Position numbers and translations under genes: made by a program | Notes under the pieces: model-generated | The model's database searches: none | Told to the model about the DNA's origin: nothing | The model's input: the letters and a program-made list of their open reading frames with translations, nothing else | In this document: positions 13,741 to 21,347 of the stretch, piece by piece | How positions within the stretch are numbered: the stretch's first letter is position 1 | Layout of the letters: each line of letters opens with the position of its first letter | Virus record (IMG/VR): IMGVR_UViG_3300030329_001764 | Span: 1 to 31,255 of that record | Length of the DNA stretch: 31,255 nucleotides | Source of the DNA: a virus | Direction: 5' to 3' (one strand)

Positions 13741-14187
13741 ATGACAGACAGAACAACTCCACGATCAGATACTACACGTGCTAAAACAGCACGCAGAAAG
13801 CCATGGGCACCACCTAGTAAGTTGGATGCACCGAAGCCAAAGGATGGATTCAAACATCGTTGGATTAGAACTCATCTAAGAGGAGATGACGATCAAATGA
13901 ACGTTCATCAGAGACTTAGAGAAGGTTATGAGCCAGTGAGATCTGATGAATATCCAGATCAACAATTTGCTTCGGTTGAAGAAGGTAAACATGAGGGTGT
14001 AATTGGTAATGGTGGGTTAATGCTCGCCAGAATACCTGAAGAGACAGTTGAAGAGAGAACTGAATACTTTCGGGATCAGACCCGCAATCAAATGACTGCC
14101 GTAGATCAGGACTTAATGAAGGAACAACATCCTTCGATGCCTATTGAGAAAAGTAGGCGTAGTCAAGTAACTTTTGGAAAGGAATAA
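13741..14187 (+). CDS. Conserved capsid-region protein (148 aa)
   Basis: A basic N-terminus with RRKPWAPPSKLDAPKPKDGF, then KHRWIRTHLRGDDD (38-51), REGYEPVRSDEYPDQQF and NGGLMLARIPEETVEER. This combination of blocks between scaffold and capsid genes is familiar from marine phages; its exact function is not known to me. Perhaps a capsid-internal or assembly protein. Lies six bases after the scaffold gene. Confidence 0.75.
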   Translation: MTDRTTPRSDTTRAKTARRKPWAPPSKLDAPKPKDGFKHRWIRTHLRGDDDQMNVHQRLREGYEPVRSDEYPDQQFASVEEGKHEGVIGNGGLMLARIPEETVEERTEYFRDQTRNQMTAVDQDLMKEQHPSMPIEKSRRSQVTFGKE

Positions 14188-14218
14188 CTCCTTTTCATAA
14201 TTTTATAAGGAGCTATAA

Positions 14219-14845
14219 ATGGCAAATGCAGATTTAAAATTTGGATTGAAGCCGATTAATGCTATGGGGGGTACATTCCCTGGTGGCACAAATCAGTATT
14301 TCATTGCTAGTGATGCATCAGCTATTTTCCAAGGCTCTCCTGTTCAAGCTGAGTTAACTGGTGGCACAGTGCAAGTTTTAGGTAATGCCACTGGTGACAC
14401 AAAGCAGATCTTAGGAGTTTTTGCTGGGTGTGAATATGTTGACGCAACTACAAAGAAATTAAAATTTTCCAATACGTGGCCAGGATCTGGTTCAGCGGAT
14501 ACAAATTTTGATATTAAAGCTTTCGTATATGACAATCCAATGCAAAGGTTTGTTATATGTTCTGATGGTACTAATACTAACAGAGCAACTGCAAAAGCTG
14601 ATATCTTTAAAACCGCTGAGATAGAAAACGCTACAAGTGGAAATACAACAACTGGTATATCAACCGCACAGATTGATATCTCTACTGCTGAAGATTCCGA
14701 TCCATCAAACCCTTTGATGATTGTTGGAATACAAGAGGATGTAGAAAACGAAGATCATTCTGCTGCTGGTGTTAAATATATCGTAAAAATTAACAATCAT
14801 GTCTTCTTCAGTTCTGTTGGAGATGCTGATGCAGCTATATCATAA
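14219..14845 (+). CDS. Probable head decoration/virion protein (208 aa)
   Basis: Starts MANADLKFGLKPINAMGG, a DANFGLKPI-type start I know from virion proteins next to capsid genes. Rich in Thr, Ser, Ala and Gly with beta-strand patterns; NPMQRFVICSDG and VKYIVKINNHVFFS are the more structured parts. Preceded by AAGGAG. Twelve bases before the capsid gene, which fits a decoration or head protein. The exact role is inferred from position. Confidence 0.75.
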   Translation: MANADLKFGLKPINAMGGTFPGGTNQYFIASDASAIFQGSPVQAELTGGTVQVLGNATGDTKQILGVFAGCEYVDATTKKLKFSNTWPGSGSADTNFDIKAFVYDNPMQRFVICSDGTNTNRATAKADIFKTAEIENATSGNTTTGISTAQIDISTAEDSDPSNPLMIVGIQEDVENEDHSAAGVKYIVKINNHVFFSSVGDADAAIS

Positions 14846-14857
14846 GGAGGCTTAATT

Positions 14858-15766
14858 ATGGCTATTTCAAGAGCACAACTCGCCAAAGAATTAGAGCCTG
14901 GTTTAAACGCTCTCTTTGGTATGGAATTCGCAAGGTATGAAAATCAACATGCGGAAATTTTTACAACTGAATCTTCAGACAGATCATTTGAAGAAGAAGT
15001 AATGCTCTCAGGTTTTGGTGCAGCACCAGTGAAACAAGAGGGTTCTGGAGTATCATTTGATGATGCTAACGAATCATTCACTGCTCGTTACAACCATGAG
15101 ACAATTGCTTTGGCATTCTCAATCACTGAAGAAGCAGTTGAGGACAACTTGTATGACAGATTGTCTTCAAGATACACCCGTGCATTAGCAAGATCTATGG
15201 CGCACACAAAGCAAGTTAAGGCAGCTTCTGTTCTTAATAATGCTTTTGATAGCACAGTTACTGGTGGTGACGGAGTTGAATTATGTTCAACTGCACACCC
15301 AATTATAACTGGTGGTACTTTTGCTAATGAGCCATCAACTGATGCAGACCTAAACGAAACATCACTTGAAGATGCTTTAATTAGCATTGCGGGTTTTGTT
15401 GACGAGAGAGGTCTTAAAATTGCATTAACTGGTAGAAAACTTGTTATACCACGTCAATTGCAATTTGTTGCAGAAAGACTAATGGCATCAAATCTAAGAA
15501 CTGCAACAGCAGATAATGACATTAACGCTATTAGATCCACTGGTATGTTACCAGAGGGTTACACAGTTAATGACTTTTTAACTGATACTGATGCATTCTT
15601 CATCTTAACAGATGCTCCAAGAGGGTTCATGCACTTTGAAAGAGTGCCATTAGCCACTCAAATGGAAGCAGATTTTGATACTGGCAACATGAGATTTAAA
15701 GCCAGAGAAAGATATAGTTTTGGATTTTCTGATCCAAGATGTGTCTTTGGATCAAAAGGTGCATAA
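14858..15766 (+). CDS. Major capsid protein (Mu gpT-like)
   Basis: A 302-residue HK97-fold capsid protein of the Mu gpT-like family. Signals include an N-terminal helix region (AKELEPGLNALFGMEFARYE, 8-27), ITEEAVEDNLYDRLSSRYTRA, CSTAHPI, the KLVIPRQLQFVAERLMASN block and the C-terminal RYSFGFSDPRCVFGSKGA. Length is typical, with no N-terminal delta domain, agreeing with a separate scaffold gene upstream. AAGGAGG before the start and a terminator after the stop point to high, insulated expression. Confidence 0.92.
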   Translation: MAISRAQLAKELEPGLNALFGMEFARYENQHAEIFTTESSDRSFEEEVMLSGFGAAPVKQEGSGVSFDDANESFTARYNHETIALAFSITEEAVEDNLYDRLSSRYTRALARSMAHTKQVKAASVLNNAFDSTVTGGDGVELCSTAHPIITGGTFANEPSTDADLNETSLEDALISIAGFVDERGLKIALTGRKLVIPRQLQFVAERLMASNLRTATADNDINAIRSTGMLPEGYTVNDFLTDTDAFFILTDAPRGFMHFERVPLATQMEADFDTGNMRFKARERYSFGFSDPRCVFGSKGA

Positions 15767-15800
15767 TTTAAATTCCTAATCCTCACCGAGTAGGAATGAA

Positions 15801-15829
15801 AGGAGCGACTTTACAGTCGCTCTTTTTTT
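15801..15829 (+). terminator. Intrinsic terminator after the capsid gene
   Basis: Perfect 8-bp stem GAGCGACT (15803-15810)/AGTCGCTC (15815-15822) with loop TTAC, followed by seven T's. The only strong terminator inside the structural block; it would cap capsid transcripts. Confidence 0.9.
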
Positions 15830-15894
15830 ATGTTATAGTTTTAATACCTTGACGAAGAATCAACTTCGACATTGGCCAAGACAAGGAGATTCAT

Positions 15895-16521
15895 ATGGCT
15901 AATACAACTTTCTCGGGTCCAGTCCGATCAGAAGGTGGTTTTACATCAGTAAGTAAAAACGCTACAACTGGAGCATTCACTACACAATCTAGTATTAATT
16001 CAAGCGGTATTGCATCTTTTGACGCTAACACAATGCCAACAGAAGCAGGTACTGGTATTACTGGTGGAACAGGAACTATTTACAGAAGTTCTGTTATGAG
16101 ATCAGGTGGTATCATCACAACAAGAATATTAATAGATTTAACTGGTTTAAGATCAACTGCATCTGGCGACATCATTGGTGTTAATGGAACATCTAATGTT
16201 TGTCATATAGGTCAAATAACTGCTGCTAGAAATGGTACAATCTTAACAGGTAGTATGGAATGTTTTGAAGCACCTGCGGGTGGTGATCCAGACATCAACG
16301 TACATTCTGCTACAGAGAGCACAGGTGTTGAAGATGGAGCTATTAGTGATTTAACTGAGACATTATTGGTTAACGCTGGTGATGCAACACTTGGAAGTAA
16401 AGTTTTCTTCACTGCTGTCCCTGCCGCTGATGAGTTTTTATACTTAACACTTGGTGATACAACAGATGCTGATTACACAGCAGGTAAATTGTTAATTGAA
16501 TTAATGGGTTACGAAGCTTAG
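15895..16521 (+). CDS. Virion-type structural protein (208 aa)
   Basis: A Thr/Ser/Gly/Ala-rich protein, beginning MANTTFSGPVRSEGGF. The FSGPVRSEGGF start is typical of virion proteins that follow the capsid gene in marine phages. No enzyme motif. Ribosome site AAGGAG. A head or head-completion role is inferred from position. Confidence 0.7.
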   Translation: MANTTFSGPVRSEGGFTSVSKNATTGAFTTQSSINSSGIASFDANTMPTEAGTGITGGTGTIYRSSVMRSGGIITTRILIDLTGLRSTASGDIIGVNGTSNVCHIGQITAARNGTILTGSMECFEAPAGGDPDINVHSATESTGVEDGAISDLTETLLVNAGDATLGSKVFFTAVPAADEFLYLTLGDTTDADYTAGKLLIELMGYEA

Positions 16522-16534
16522 TTAGGAGAGTGAT

Positions 16535-17137
16535 ATGGCAGGTCGTTCAGACGTACGAGCACTCACAGTTAGTGATGAAAATGCAGCAAGCACTACAAGA
16601 ATAGCTGCTGCCGCTAGACCAACTGCAGCATTTACTTTAGCTAACACCGATCATGCGGGTGGAGCAGGAAGAAATGTAACAGTGACAACAACTGGCACTG
16701 GAGATAATGCAAAGACTGTTACTGTTGTTGGCACAGATGTTTTTGGCAACGCTTTGACTGAAGTTATTACTTCAACTAGCTCTGCTGAAACAGTGGCAGG
16801 AACAAGTATATTTTTGTCGATATCTTCAGCAACTTGTTCAGCACAATATGCAGCAAACGTTTCTGTTGGTTCTGGATCATTATGCGGACAAGCCATTTTT
16901 GGTGGTAGAACAAGATTGAAAGGTTTTTCTGTAACATCTGGAGGCACTGCAGGTGATGTTGAATTTTTCGATGGCACATCAGAAAGTGGCACTGTTTTAT
17001 TTAAATCAAGAACAAATGGGACTGCTAATACTGTGATTGATAGAAACATACCAGACGAGGGTGTGTTGTTTGCAAGTGGAATGTCTGTGAAATACACAGT
17101 TGACGTTTCAGATATGATGACTTTCTTCTTTGCCTAG
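16535..17137 (+). CDS. Virion-type structural protein (200 aa)
   Basis: Begins MAGRSDVRALTVSDENAAS, followed by Thr/Gly/Val-rich beta repeats (VTVTTTGTGDNAKTVTVVG, about 48-66) and an ordered C-terminus FFDGTSESGTVLFKS...PDEGVLFASGMSVKYT. It looks like a beta-sandwich virion decoration or head-tail protein. AGGAG precedes the start. No known family assigned. Confidence 0.7.
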   Translation: MAGRSDVRALTVSDENAASTTRIAAAARPTAAFTLANTDHAGGAGRNVTVTTTGTGDNAKTVTVVGTDVFGNALTEVITSTSSAETVAGTSIFLSISSATCSAQYAANVSVGSGSLCGQAIFGGRTRLKGFSVTSGGTAGDVEFFDGTSESGTVLFKSRTNGTANTVIDRNIPDEGVLFASGMSVKYTVDVSDMMTFFFA

Positions 17138-17145
17138 GAGAAATA

Positions 17146-17430
17146 ATGTCTAGAAAAAAAGACAAACAACCACCTAAAACAAAAAAGTATTTCCGCCCCA
17201 CTAAAAAAGGGGCGGGGATGACAAAAGCAGGAGTTGCTCGTTACAGAAGAGAAAACCCTGGTAGTAAACTTAAAACTGCTGTTACTGGTAAAGTAAAGCC
17301 TGGTAGTAAAGCAGCTAAAAGAAGAAAGTCTTTTTGTGCTAGGAGTGCAGGTCAAATGAAAAAGTTTCCTAAAGCAGCTAAAAATCCTAACAGCAGATTA
17401 AGACAAGCAAGAAGAAGGTGGAAGTGTTAA
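17146..17430 (+). CDS. Conserved Lys/Arg-rich protein (94 aa)
   Basis: Contains GAGMTKAGVARYRRENPGSK (residues 23-42), LKTAVTGKVKPGSKAAKRRK, SFCARSAGQMKKFPK and a terminal NSRLRQARRRWKC. I recognise this as a conserved family in phages and large DNA viruses but cannot give a function. The many basic residues suggest nucleic-acid binding. First gene of a run of tiny basic proteins ending at 18709. Confidence 0.8.
   Translation: MSRKKDKQPPKTKKYFRPTKKGAGMTKAGVARYRRENPGSKLKTAVTGKVKPGSKAAKRRKSFCARSAGQMKKFPKAAKNPNSRLRQARRRWKC
17193..17215. other. GC-rich hairpin inside the gene at 17146
   Basis: CCGCCCC (17193-17199) and GGGGCGG (17209-17215) form a perfect 7-bp stem with a nine-base A-rich loop. 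The codons are for FRPTKKGAG. It has no T run on the + strand, so it is not a simple terminator. In AT-rich DNA such a stem is unusual. Confidence 0.5.
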
Positions 17431-17603
17431 TGAAAAAATTACCAAAACCAAGACCTAAAGAAAAAGATCTTACAAGTAATCAATTAAGAAACAAATATAG
17501 AATTATGATACAAAATAGACTAGATAGTATGGATGCAAAGAACCGACTACCTTACTTAACAAAAGAATTAAAAAGATTAGGGATATTTAAGATAGAAGAA
17601 TGA
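17430..17603 (+). CDS. Small basic protein (57 aa)
   Basis: Reads MKKLPKPRPKEKDLTSNQLR... and ends KRLGIFKIEE. Probably two helices. Starts on the previous stop (TAATG) at 17430; the in-frame GTG at 17418 is inside the previous gene. Function unknown. Confidence 0.65.
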   Translation: MKKLPKPRPKEKDLTSNQLRNKYRIMIQNRLDSMDAKNRLPYLTKELKRLGIFKIEE

Positions 17604-17758
17604 CATCAAAAGAATTATTAAAAATGTTAGAAAAACACGAGAAAGTTTGTAATTCTCGTTTTGATGGTATCAATAACAAACTAAACAAATTAGATACTCG
17701 ATTGTGGGGTATTTATGGTGTTATCATAGGTGTTGCAGTTTTAGAGAAGTTTTTCTAA
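17600..17758 (+). CDS. Small coiled-coil/membrane protein (52 aa)
   Basis: MTSKELLKMLEKHEKV... is a helical, coiled-coil-like segment, followed by a hydrophobic helix LWGIYGVIIGVAVLEKFF (35-52). This layout, a short coiled coil plus one C-terminal membrane helix, resembles small haemolysin XhlA-type or holin-accessory proteins, but the similarity is only architectural. ATGA overlap at the start, TAATG overlap at the end. Confidence 0.6.
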   Translation: MTSKELLKMLEKHEKVCNSRFDGINNKLNKLDTRLWGIYGVIIGVAVLEKFF

Positions 17759-17928
17759 TGGCAATGGGTAGAGCCCAAATGAGTAAACAGGTGACGAAGT
17801 CACCAGGAAAGAGAAAGTGGAGTGCTAAAAGAAAGAGGAAAATCGATTGTACCAGACCTCGTGGATTTTCTGAAAAAGCACATTGTGCCTCTAAAAAAAG
17901 GAGAGGTAATAAAAGGAAAACCAGTTAA
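17758..17928 (+). CDS. Tiny Lys/Arg/Cys-rich protein (56 aa)
   Basis: Begins MAMGRAQMSKQVTKSPGKRK and contains DCTRPRGFSEKAHCASKK, a C...RPxGFSxKAHC block I recall from small marine-phage proteins. Strongly basic. Start at TAATG; the in-frame ATG at 17704 lies within the preceding gene. Likely nucleic-acid or metal binding, unproven. Confidence 0.65.
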   Translation: MAMGRAQMSKQVTKSPGKRKWSAKRKRKIDCTRPRGFSEKAHCASKKRRGNKRKTS

Positions 17929-17998
17929 AAGATGTTATCAATGCAAAAAAGTATATTTTATGTGTGATTGTTGGAGACTAGAAAAAAGGAGATTTTAA
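17885..17998 (+). CDS. Out-of-frame Cys-rich mini-gene (37 aa, GTG start)
   Basis: It overlaps the end of the previous gene in another frame. From GTG 17885 it reads MPLKKGEVIKGKPVKR, then CYQCKKVYFMCDCWRL. Four Cys as CxxC...CxC plus conservation-like aromatic residues look like a zinc knuckle. Its TAA overlaps the next ATG (TAATG), as in most real gene junctions here, which supports translation. The frame is open further upstream, so the start is uncertain. Confidence 0.55.
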   Translation: MPLKKGEVIKGKPVKRCYQCKKVYFMCDCWRLEKRRF

Positions 17999-18282
17999 TG
18001 CCAAAAGACGCTTGTTATTATAAAGTTAAAGCCAGATATAAAGTATTTCCATCAGCTTATGCTTCAGGAGCTATAGCTAAATGCAGAAAAGTTGGTGCTG
18101 CAAACTACGGCACTGGTGGCAAAAAGAAAAAAACTAAGAAAAAAGCTGAAGGCGGTGTAGTTATGTTAAATGCTGGTGGTGCAACCATGCCAAAGAATAA
18201 CAGAAAACGTGCTTCTAATAAGAAAAATGTAGCACGAGGTTGTGGTGTTGTAATGAGAAGAAAAGAAACGTTTTACGCATAA
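17998..18282 (+). CDS. Conserved basic protein (94 aa)
   Basis: The N-terminal half has KDACYYKVKARYKVFPSAYA and SGAIAKCRKVGAANYGTGG, a family I have seen in phages and giant viruses without known role. Then come a poly-Lys stretch, GGVVMLNAGGATM and ARGCGVVMRRKETFYA. ATG 17998, with AAAGGAG upstream, is better than the earlier in-frame TTG at 17968. Confidence 0.75.
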   Translation: MPKDACYYKVKARYKVFPSAYASGAIAKCRKVGAANYGTGGKKKKTKKKAEGGVVMLNAGGATMPKNNRKRASNKKNVARGCGVVMRRKETFYA

Positions 18283-18560
18283 TGGCAGTTAGAAAAACAA
18301 AAGCGGGTTTAGCACTTAAAAGATGGTTCAAAGAAGATTGGAAAGATCAAAGAACTGGTAAGAAGTGCGGCAGACAAAAAGGTGAGAAAAGAGGCACACC
18401 TTATTGTAGACCAACTAAACGTATTTCTAAAAAAACACCTAAAACAGCATCAGAGATGACAGCGGCTGAAAAACGTAGTAGGATAGCACAGAAGAAGAGA
18501 TTAGGACAACCTGCGGGTAAACCTAGAAGAGTTAAAGCATTAAAAAGGAAAAAGAAATGA
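18282..18560 (+). CDS. Conserved basic protein (92 aa)
   Basis: Contains KAGLALKRWFKEDWKDQRTG (6-25), KKCGRQKGEKRGTPYCRPTK (26-45) and KTPKTASEMTAAEKRSRIAQKK. The W-x-D-x-x-T-G-x-x-CGR...P-x-CRP-x-x-R pattern is a recognisable small family shared with large eukaryotic viruses. The Cys pair may bind metal. Highly basic. Starts at TAATG. Confidence 0.75.
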   Translation: MAVRKTKAGLALKRWFKEDWKDQRTGKKCGRQKGEKRGTPYCRPTKRISKKTPKTASEMTAAEKRSRIAQKKRLGQPAGKPRRVKALKRKKK

Positions 18561-18709
18561 ACAAAAAAACCGCACTTAATAAAGCCATACAGAATGTTAA
18601 AAATAAAACAAACACTAAATCTAAAACAAAAGGTAAACTTAATCCTAGTCTTCAAGCTTTCTTAAATAAGAAAAAGAAAATGGCTAATAACAAAAAGAAA
18701 ATGGCTTAA
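18557..18709 (+). CDS. Tiny poly-lysine protein (50 aa)
   Basis: Reads MNKKTALNKAIQNVKNKTNT... with a tail of KKKKMANNKKKMA. About a third of the residues are Lys. ATGA overlap with the gene before it. Real translation is likely from the packing, function unknown; a DNA-neutralising role can be imagined. Confidence 0.55.
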   Translation: MNKKTALNKAIQNVKNKTNTKSKTKGKLNPSLQAFLNKKKKMANNKKKMA

Positions 18710-18712
18710 AAT

Positions 18713-19378
18713 ATGACAACATCTGGATCAAGAGATTTTAATTTAGATGTAGCAGAAGCTATTGAAGAGGCTTATGAACGTTGTGGTTTAGAGATGAAAA
18801 CTGGATACGATGCAAAAACTGCACGTAGATCTTTGAACATAATGTTTTCTGAATGGGCAAATAGAGGATTAAATCTTTGGACTGTTGAACAAAGGACTCA
18901 AGCTTTAACTTCTGGCACCGCATCCTACACTTTTGATGCAGATCATACTGACTTGTTAGAAGTTGTTATTCGAAGAAGTGGAACAGATTTTAGTCTATCT
19001 AGAATGTCTAGAGGTGATTATTTGAATTTACCTAATAAAGATCAAAGTGGTAGACCAAGTCAATATTATTTTGACAGAAAAATCACTCCTGCTTTAATAC
19101 TCTGGCCGACTCCAGATTCTAGTTCAGATAGCTTAATTTATTATTATGTTCGTAGAATTCAAGATGCAGATACTTTGCAAAATACAACTGATATACCCTT
19201 TCGTTTTCTACCTTGTCTAGTTGCAGGACTTGCATATTATATATCCATGAAAAGAGCACCAGAAAGAATACAAATATTAAAATCTGTATACGAAGAGGAA
19301 TTTCAAAGAGCAAGTGATGAAGATGAAGATAGAGTACCACTTAAACTTACACCAGATATTAAATACTTGAGGGTCTGA
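18713..19378 (+). CDS. Head-tail adaptor protein (221 aa)
   Basis: Resembles the podovirus adaptor/connector class attached beneath the portal. Conserved segments: VAEAIEEAYERCGLEMKTGYDAKTARRSLN (13-42, broken by family variation), LNIMFSEWANRGLNLWTVEQ, TSGTASYTFDADHTDLLEV and YYYVRRIQDADTLQNTTDIPFRFLPCLVAGLAYYIS. The pattern of N-terminal helices, a beta domain and a C-terminal helical part fits. The gene at 19686 looks like a second, divergent member. Confidence 0.8.
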   Translation: MTTSGSRDFNLDVAEAIEEAYERCGLEMKTGYDAKTARRSLNIMFSEWANRGLNLWTVEQRTQALTSGTASYTFDADHTDLLEVVIRRSGTDFSLSRMSRGDYLNLPNKDQSGRPSQYYFDRKITPALILWPTPDSSSDSLIYYYVRRIQDADTLQNTTDIPFRFLPCLVAGLAYYISMKRAPERIQILKSVYEEEFQRASDEDEDRVPLKLTPDIKYLRV

Positions 19379-19689
19379 TGGCTAGATTTGCTAGTAATAA
19401 AAATGCTTTTGGTTATTCTGAACGTTCTGGGTTTCGTTACAAACTTAAGGATATGAGAAAAGAGTGGAATGGTTTGACAGTTGGATACGATGAATATGAA
19501 GCAAAACACCCACAATTAGATCCAATCCGTGTGGGTCCTGATCCTCAAGCATTAAGAAATCCTAAACCAAGAATAGAATTTATTAATGAGAAAATTACTA
19601 TTCCTATTTTTGATTTAAATACTTTAGTTTTTAACGACACACCTAAAGCAACTGGTGAGGTTGGAGAAGTGACAGTGAGTGTATCATGA
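19378..19689 (+). CDS. Conserved hypothetical protein between adaptors (103 aa)
   Basis: Contains ERSGFRYKLKDMRKEWNGLT (15-34) and VGYDEYEAKHPQLDPIRVGPDP, a block I recall near adaptor genes of marine phages, then a C-terminal beta-like region. TGATG overlap with the previous gene and a four-base overlap with the next. A virion role is likely from context. Confidence 0.7.
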   Translation: MARFASNKNAFGYSERSGFRYKLKDMRKEWNGLTVGYDEYEAKHPQLDPIRVGPDPQALRNPKPRIEFINEKITIPIFDLNTLVFNDTPKATGEVGEVTVSVS

Positions 19690-20330
19690 GTTTTACATTA
19701 ACGACATTGAAACAATCTATTCAAGATTGGACAGAAAATGATGAAACTACTTTTGTAAATGAGTTAGATTTCATTATTAAAAATGCTGAAGAGAGAATAC
19801 TTAAATCTGTAGACTTAGATTTTTTTAGAAAAAATGTTACTGGTGGATTCACAACTGGTAATAAATTTTTACAAAAACCAACAGATTATTTAGCTAGTTT
19901 TTCTTTGTCTTTTGTAAAAGATAGTGAAAATGTTTTTCTTTTGCAAAAAGATGTAAATTTTATTCAAGAATTTCATCCTAATCCTTCTACAACTGGTAGT
20001 CCAAGATTTTATTCTTCTTTCGATATTGACAACTTTATTGTAGCTCCAACACCAGATGCAGATTATGTAGCTGAACTTCACTACTATTATAGACCAACTT
20101 CACTCACAACAGATGATTCTGGTACAACTTGGATAAGTACAAATGCGCCAGATGCTTTATTATACGCTTGTCTTATTGAAGCCTATAGTTTTATGAAAGG
20201 TGAATCAGATATTTTACAATTATATACTGCTAGATATGGAGAGGCTATAACTAGACTTAAAGTATACGGAGAGGCACAAGAGAATACTGATGCTTATAGA
20301 GAGGGTTTGGTAAAGATTCCAAAACAATAA
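19686..20330 (+). CDS. Second adaptor/connector protein (214 aa)
   Basis: Shows the adaptor pattern: an N-terminal helical part (LKQSIQDWTENDETTFVNEL, 8-27; IIKNAEERILKSVDLDFFRK), a central beta section and C-terminal APDALLYACLIEAYSFMKGE... with a helix ending in Lys-rich IPKQ. Same fold type as the gene at 18713 by eye. Two stacked adaptors occur in several podoviruses. Confidence 0.78.
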   Translation: MSFTLTTLKQSIQDWTENDETTFVNELDFIIKNAEERILKSVDLDFFRKNVTGGFTTGNKFLQKPTDYLASFSLSFVKDSENVFLLQKDVNFIQEFHPNPSTTGSPRFYSSFDIDNFIVAPTPDADYVAELHYYYRPTSLTTDDSGTTWISTNAPDALLYACLIEAYSFMKGESDILQLYTARYGEAITRLKVYGEAQENTDAYREGLVKIPKQ

Positions 20331-20340
20331 GGAAAGCATT

Positions 20341-21066
20341 ATGGGGAACAAAATAGCTAGCGTAGCCATTGTCGGTCTTGGCAATAGTTGTAGCGAATAT
20401 TTAATGTCTAGAATCAGAAGCGAAAACTATGATGAAGTCTGGGCAATCAATTCAATGTCTAGTGTTATCTATCATGATAAGTGTTTTATGATGGATCCGC
20501 CATCAAGGTTTCTTGATAGTCCTAATGCTGGCAAACAAACAAATATCATGACACAGAGGTTAAATACTAAACTAGGTATTCCAATCTTTTCATGTACTTT
20601 AGATAAAAGGTGTCCAGATGTTATTGAATATCCATTACAAGATGTTCTTAAAAAAGTTGGTTATTCTTATCTTAATAACACAGTAGCTTATGCACTAGCA
20701 TATGCAATATATATAGATGTTAAAGAGTTGCATTTATATGGAATAGACTTCACACACAAAAACGTATCTTTTGCTGAAGCTGGAAGAGGTTGTTGTGAAT
20801 TTTGGTTGGCTATTGCAGCAACAAAAGGTGTAAAAATTAACATTGCTCATAGTTCATCTTTATTAGATACTAGTGTGCCAAATGATCAAAAGTTTTATGG
20901 CTACCATAGATTAGAAGATCCTTTAGTTTCTACTGCAACAAATGGCAATATGTTAATTACAAGAAAATCAAAATTAGAACCACCCGAGCCATTAGACTGT
21001 ACGCCTAACCTTATTGGTAGAGAAGACATACCAGGCCTAACTTATGAGGAGAAAAAAGATGTTTAA
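20341..21066 (+). CDS. DUF115-like Rossmann-fold protein (241 aa)
   Basis: Begins with a nucleotide-binding-like SVAIVGLGNSCSEYL (7-21), then YDEVWAINSMSSVIYHDKCFMMDPP, SYLNNTVAYALAYAI and VKELHLYGIDFT. This resembles DUF115/MAF-type proteins, a Rossmann-like group that includes glycan-modifying flagellin factors and is found in phages. The substrate is unknown; surface glycan or virion glycosylation is possible. AAGGA precedes the ATG. Confidence 0.7.
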   Translation: MGNKIASVAIVGLGNSCSEYLMSRIRSENYDEVWAINSMSSVIYHDKCFMMDPPSRFLDSPNAGKQTNIMTQRLNTKLGIPIFSCTLDKRCPDVIEYPLQDVLKKVGYSYLNNTVAYALAYAIYIDVKELHLYGIDFTHKNVSFAEAGRGCCEFWLAIAATKGVKINIAHSSSLLDTSVPNDQKFYGYHRLEDPLVSTATNGNMLITRKSKLEPPEPLDCTPNLIGREDIPGLTYEEKKDV

Positions 21067-21346
21067 CGTCAATGTATCACAATTAGGGAGTGTAGTCGTC
21101 AAAACCTCAGAACAAGGAGGTTTAAGCAATGAACAGATAGCAGATTTAACTGTAGAAAAAATCGCAAGCGTATCAGAGGATGCTCCACCTCATGTCAAGC
21201 AACAAGCTAATTTATTTAAAGAGCAACTTAAAGGAATAATCTATCATTATCTTATCTTGGCAAGAAAGGAGGAGCGTGCTACAATTATTCAAGCCTTGAG
21301 ATCAAGTGGTCACAAGGAAATGGCTGAATATATAAGGAGACTCTAA
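21059..21346 (+). CDS. Conserved small helical phage protein (95 aa)
   Basis: Contains GGLSNEQIADLTVEKIASVS (19-38), EDAPPHVKQQANLFKEQLKG and a C-terminal HKEMAEYIRRL. I know this layout from marine podoviruses between adaptor and tail genes, as a protein of unknown function. ATG 21059 follows GAGGAG by seven bases; the upstream ATG 21044 is the same reading frame but sits on the ribosome site. Overlaps the preceding gene by eight bases. Confidence 0.75.
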   Translation: MFNVNVSQLGSVVVKTSEQGGLSNEQIADLTVEKIASVSEDAPPHVKQQANLFKEQLKGIIYHYLILARKEERATIIQALRSSGHKEMAEYIRRL

Positions 21347-21347
21347 T

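Noticed and set aside
13765-13785. A fourth parS-like site (ACACGTGC)
   Set aside because: Only the central CACGTG matches; flanking arms do not.
15849-15872. TTGACG as a -35 box before the gene at 15895
   Set aside because: No -10 hexamer at the right distance; it lies within a short inverted repeat (GAAG...CTTC).
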